Source: Pseudobdellovibrionaceae bacterium (GTDB lineage: Bacteria; Bdellovibrionota; Bdellovibrionia; Bdellovibrionales; UBA1609). From it: 64,000 nucleotides of DNA. Below are positions 62,446 to 64,000 of the stretch, piece after piece. The position numbers and the translations under genes were made by a program. The notes under the pieces were generated by a model. It worked only from the letters and a program-made list of their open reading frames with translations, was not told the DNA's origin and searched no databases. Positions within the stretch are counted from its first letter, which is position 1, and each line of letters starts with the position of its first letter. The stretch lies in NCBI GenBank assembly GCA_020635075.1, contig JACKAM010000001.1, forward strand, positions 372,001-436,000, given 5' to 3'.

Positions 62446-63470
62446 GAGTCCAAGTCCCTGTCTCGGGATGTGCGGCTCTCTCGATAGGCCGAAGGGGTCA
62501 TTCCCACCAGACGTTTAAAGGCTGTATTAAAGGTCGACTTCGAGTTAAATCCCACTCCATAAGCGATATCGATAATGGTTTGCCCATCGTAAGAGGGGTC
62601 CTTGAGTCGTCGTTTAACTTCTTCAATTCGATATTCATTCAGCAAATCATAAAAACTGCGCTGGAGACTCAGGCTAAGGACCTGACTGAGATGGTGTTTG
62701 GGGACTGAAAGGGCTTTGGAGAGCCGGCCAAGTTTAAAATTGGGGTCTAGAATATCGTCGGAACCTTCAAAATAACTAATGGCCTGCTCGGCGATCTTTT
62801 CCATCTCAGCTGGGGTGAGAGTGGAGAACTGATAGCGGGGAGTGGCCTCCTGAGGGTTGGTTTCCTTGACAACTCGCAGGTCAGCAGAGTCCTTCTTCTG
62901 AGAGTTGGCGGCCTGGTCAACAAAAACGGATTGGGCCAGGCTCCTAGCCAGGCGCTCGCGTTGTTGCACCAGAAGGGAGCCGAAGGCGAAAGAAATCCAC
63001 GGTGCCATCAGTACCGCACCCACTTCCACTTCCATGATCAAGCCGAAGTCACTAAAGGGGCGGCCGAGCAAAAACCTTTGGCTCAAGAGCCCCAAGGTGG
63101 GCGCCAGAGCACCCAAAAATCCGTAGAGCTTGTAAGTGTCTCGACCGACAAAAAGGGCAAAAACCATAAAAACCACCGGCACCCAACGCAAAACAATGGG
63201 ATTGGGAAATATGAGAGAGACAGTGAGGAAGGCTAGTCCCAGGGTGGTCTTAAAAAGAAAAGCGACGACTGAAAGGCGGCCCTGGATACAAAAGAATAGG
63301 CCCACGAGATTCGAGCACAAAAGAGCGATATTGGCCCACAGAACCGGCACAATGACGTTACCTGTGGTGAGCATAATAGTGACCTGAACCAGGGCCAAAA
63401 GGGATATTAAAGGTAGAATCCAGAAGAAGATCCTAATCTGGGACTGTTCAAATCGTTGGTCAAATTCCAT
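62442..63470 (-). CDS. Membrane-bound AraC-family regulator
   Basis: The N-terminal 190 residues contain about six hydrophobic segments (IFFWILPLISLLALVQVT, then LWANIALLCSNLVGLFF). The C-terminal 100 residues are an AraC-type double helix-turn-helix: LGRLSKALSVPKHHLSQVL and TIIDIAYGVGFNSKSTFNTA then FKRLVGMTPSAYRES. Membrane-bound AraC regulators usually sense an external or membrane signal directly. ATG 63470 with GAGG upstream is preferred over TTG 63485. It is divergent from the receiver gene at 63626 and convergent with 61459. Confidence 0.85.
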   Translation of the reverse strand: MEFDQRFEQSQIRIFFWILPLISLLALVQVTIMLTTGNVIVPVLWANIALLCSNLVGLFFCIQGRLSVVAFLFKTTLGLAFLTVSLIFPNPIVLRWVPVVFMVFALFVGRDTYKLYGFLGALAPTLGLLSQRFLLGRPFSDFGLIMEVEVGAVLMAPWISFAFGSLLVQQRERLARSLAQSVFVDQAANSQKKDSADLRVVKETNPQEATPRYQFSTLTPAEMEKIAEQAISYFEGSDDILDPNFKLGRLSKALSVPKHHLSQVLSLSLQRSFYDLLNEYRIEEVKRRLKDPSYDGQTIIDIAYGVGFNSKSTFNTAFKRLVGMTPSAYRESRTSRDRDLDS

Positions 63471-63625
63471 TGATAGGTGCCTCAATTAATCCGAACGCCT
63501 GCGATCAAGACTCCCGTTGTCATCTGTACTCAAACCTTTTGGGGTTTTAAGTGATTCGAACCCCCTCCGGGGGTGAGCCAATTGTGAAGGACGTCTTTAG
63601 GCGTTTTTCTTGTTCTACTGGCAGT

Positions 63626-64000
63626 ATGAAACAGCCAATTGAAGAGGGTCAATTTAAGAATCTCTTTGTCCTGGAACCGAACCGGGAGCTGAACGAGGCC
63701 TACCAGGTGGCCTTTGAGACCCATGGCATTACGGTCAGCGGATTTTTCGACTACGGGGAGTTGAATCAGGCATTGGAAGAGGTGGTTCCTGATGCGGTTA
63801 TTGTGGATTTAAGGCTGCCTTCTGAAGCTGGGGTGGAGAGTTTCAAGCTCTTCAGGAAAGCTCACCCTCAGCTCCCCACTTATCTGACCGCCACCTTTGA
63901 CATTGAGCCCCGCATGGCCCTGGAGCTTGGGATATTGGGAATCTTCTACAAGCCCTTTCGGGTCAAGCAGGTGGTGACCCAACTTCTTCTCGACTTCAAA
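63626..64000 (+). CDS. Partial receiver-domain protein (runs off the window end)
   Basis: ATG 63626 opens a frame with no stop before 64000 (125 codons). The residues form a CheY-like receiver: LFVLEPNREL is the acidic-pocket strand, AVIVDLRLP carries the phospho-acceptor Asp, TYLTATFD the Thr position, and GIFYKPFR the conserved Lys. The first twelve residues form a polar extension. What follows the receiver is outside the window, so it could be a DNA-binding regulator (for example an ActR/RegA type) or a single-domain protein. Confidence 0.82.
   Translation, partial: MKQPIEEGQFKNLFVLEPNRELNEAYQVAFETHGITVSGFFDYGELNQALEEVVPDAVIVDLRLPSEAGVESFKLFRKAHPQLPTYLTATFDIEPRMALELGILGIFYKPFRVKQVVTQLLLDFK

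Noticed and set aside
63541..63590. A tRNA-like segment on the minus strand with GGGGGTTCGAATCAC
   Set aside because: It has a T-loop-like TTCGAATC, but the flanking bases cannot form a T-stem and no acceptor, D or anticodon arms are present. At most it is a degraded remnant.
1..64000. CRISPR arrays, insertion sequences or integrase genes
   Set aside because: I looked for regularly spaced short repeats and for transposase or integrase motifs and found none. The repeats present are palindromes and tRNA-derived copies without enzymes.

Overview
The window is a moderately GC-balanced bacterial chromosome segment that reads as Bdellovibrionota or a closely related predatory or formerly 'delta' lineage. 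The support is indirect: very many exported proteins and lipoproteins without close family assignment, a TIGR02147-type regulator paired with a secreted protein, a DUF1501-type operon with a c-type cytochrome lipoprotein, several secreted metalloproteases, and frequent TTG or GTG starts. No plasmid, phage or transposase gene is visible and there is no CRISPR array, so this looks like ordinary chromosome carrying several intergenic palindromic repeat elements.

Layout. Positions 1-3.6 kb hold a receiver/PilZ-like regulator, rsmE and an SGNH-like membrane-anchored protein. A four-gene minus-strand operon (6718 to 2943) couples a Tat-exported DUF1501-type protein to two lipoproteins and a haem lipoprotein. 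tRNA-Pro(CGG) at 7061 is followed by a terminator and an inverted copy of its own 3' end. From 7.2 to 12 kb there is an exported protein, a second SGNH-like protein and two convergent radical SAM genes. A five-gene operon (12956-19524) encodes two exported proteins, a cytoplasmic winged-helix protein, a trypsin-like protein lacking its expected catalytic Asp, and an RCC1-like repeat protein. From 19.7 to 25 kb there are a lipoprotein, a matrixin-type protease, small barrel proteins and an ABC-F ATPase.

Positions 25.1-30.9 kb look like a cell-wall control locus: an L,D-transpeptidase, an OmpR-type regulator with its histidine kinase, a peptidoglycan amidase, a SIMPL-domain protein and an MBL-fold hydrolase. 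The same 17-bp TTTAC-type repeat lies upstream of the regulator and of the amidase. After a 0.5-kb palindromic repeat region comes an ArsR-TolC-RND-DUF2892 operon with no membrane fusion protein gene. Positions 37-39 kb carry a TIGR02147 regulator overlapping a HExxH secreted protein. Positions 39.3-47.1 kb carry acyl-CoA metabolism: an amidohydrolase, an SDR and an isovaleryl-CoA-dehydrogenase-like enzyme on the minus strand, diverging from a biotin-dependent acyl-CoA carboxylase (both subunits) and a BKACE-type enzyme. This resembles branched-chain acyl-CoA (leucine-type) degradation. Small membrane ORFs, an exported protein and gloA follow.

The most unusual coding locus is 49548-61215: a 1248-residue metzincin-like lipoprotein, two paralogous lipoproteins of more than 1100 residues, and a predicted outer-membrane barrel between them, in one tight operon. 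The most unusual non-coding signal is a set of long, nearly perfect palindromes placed at stop codons (28616-28721, 39182-39287, and a collapsed relative at 36619-36645) that share a 16-bp tip but have unrelated inner arms. The window ends inside a receiver-domain gene and an AraC-type membrane regulator lies just before it.
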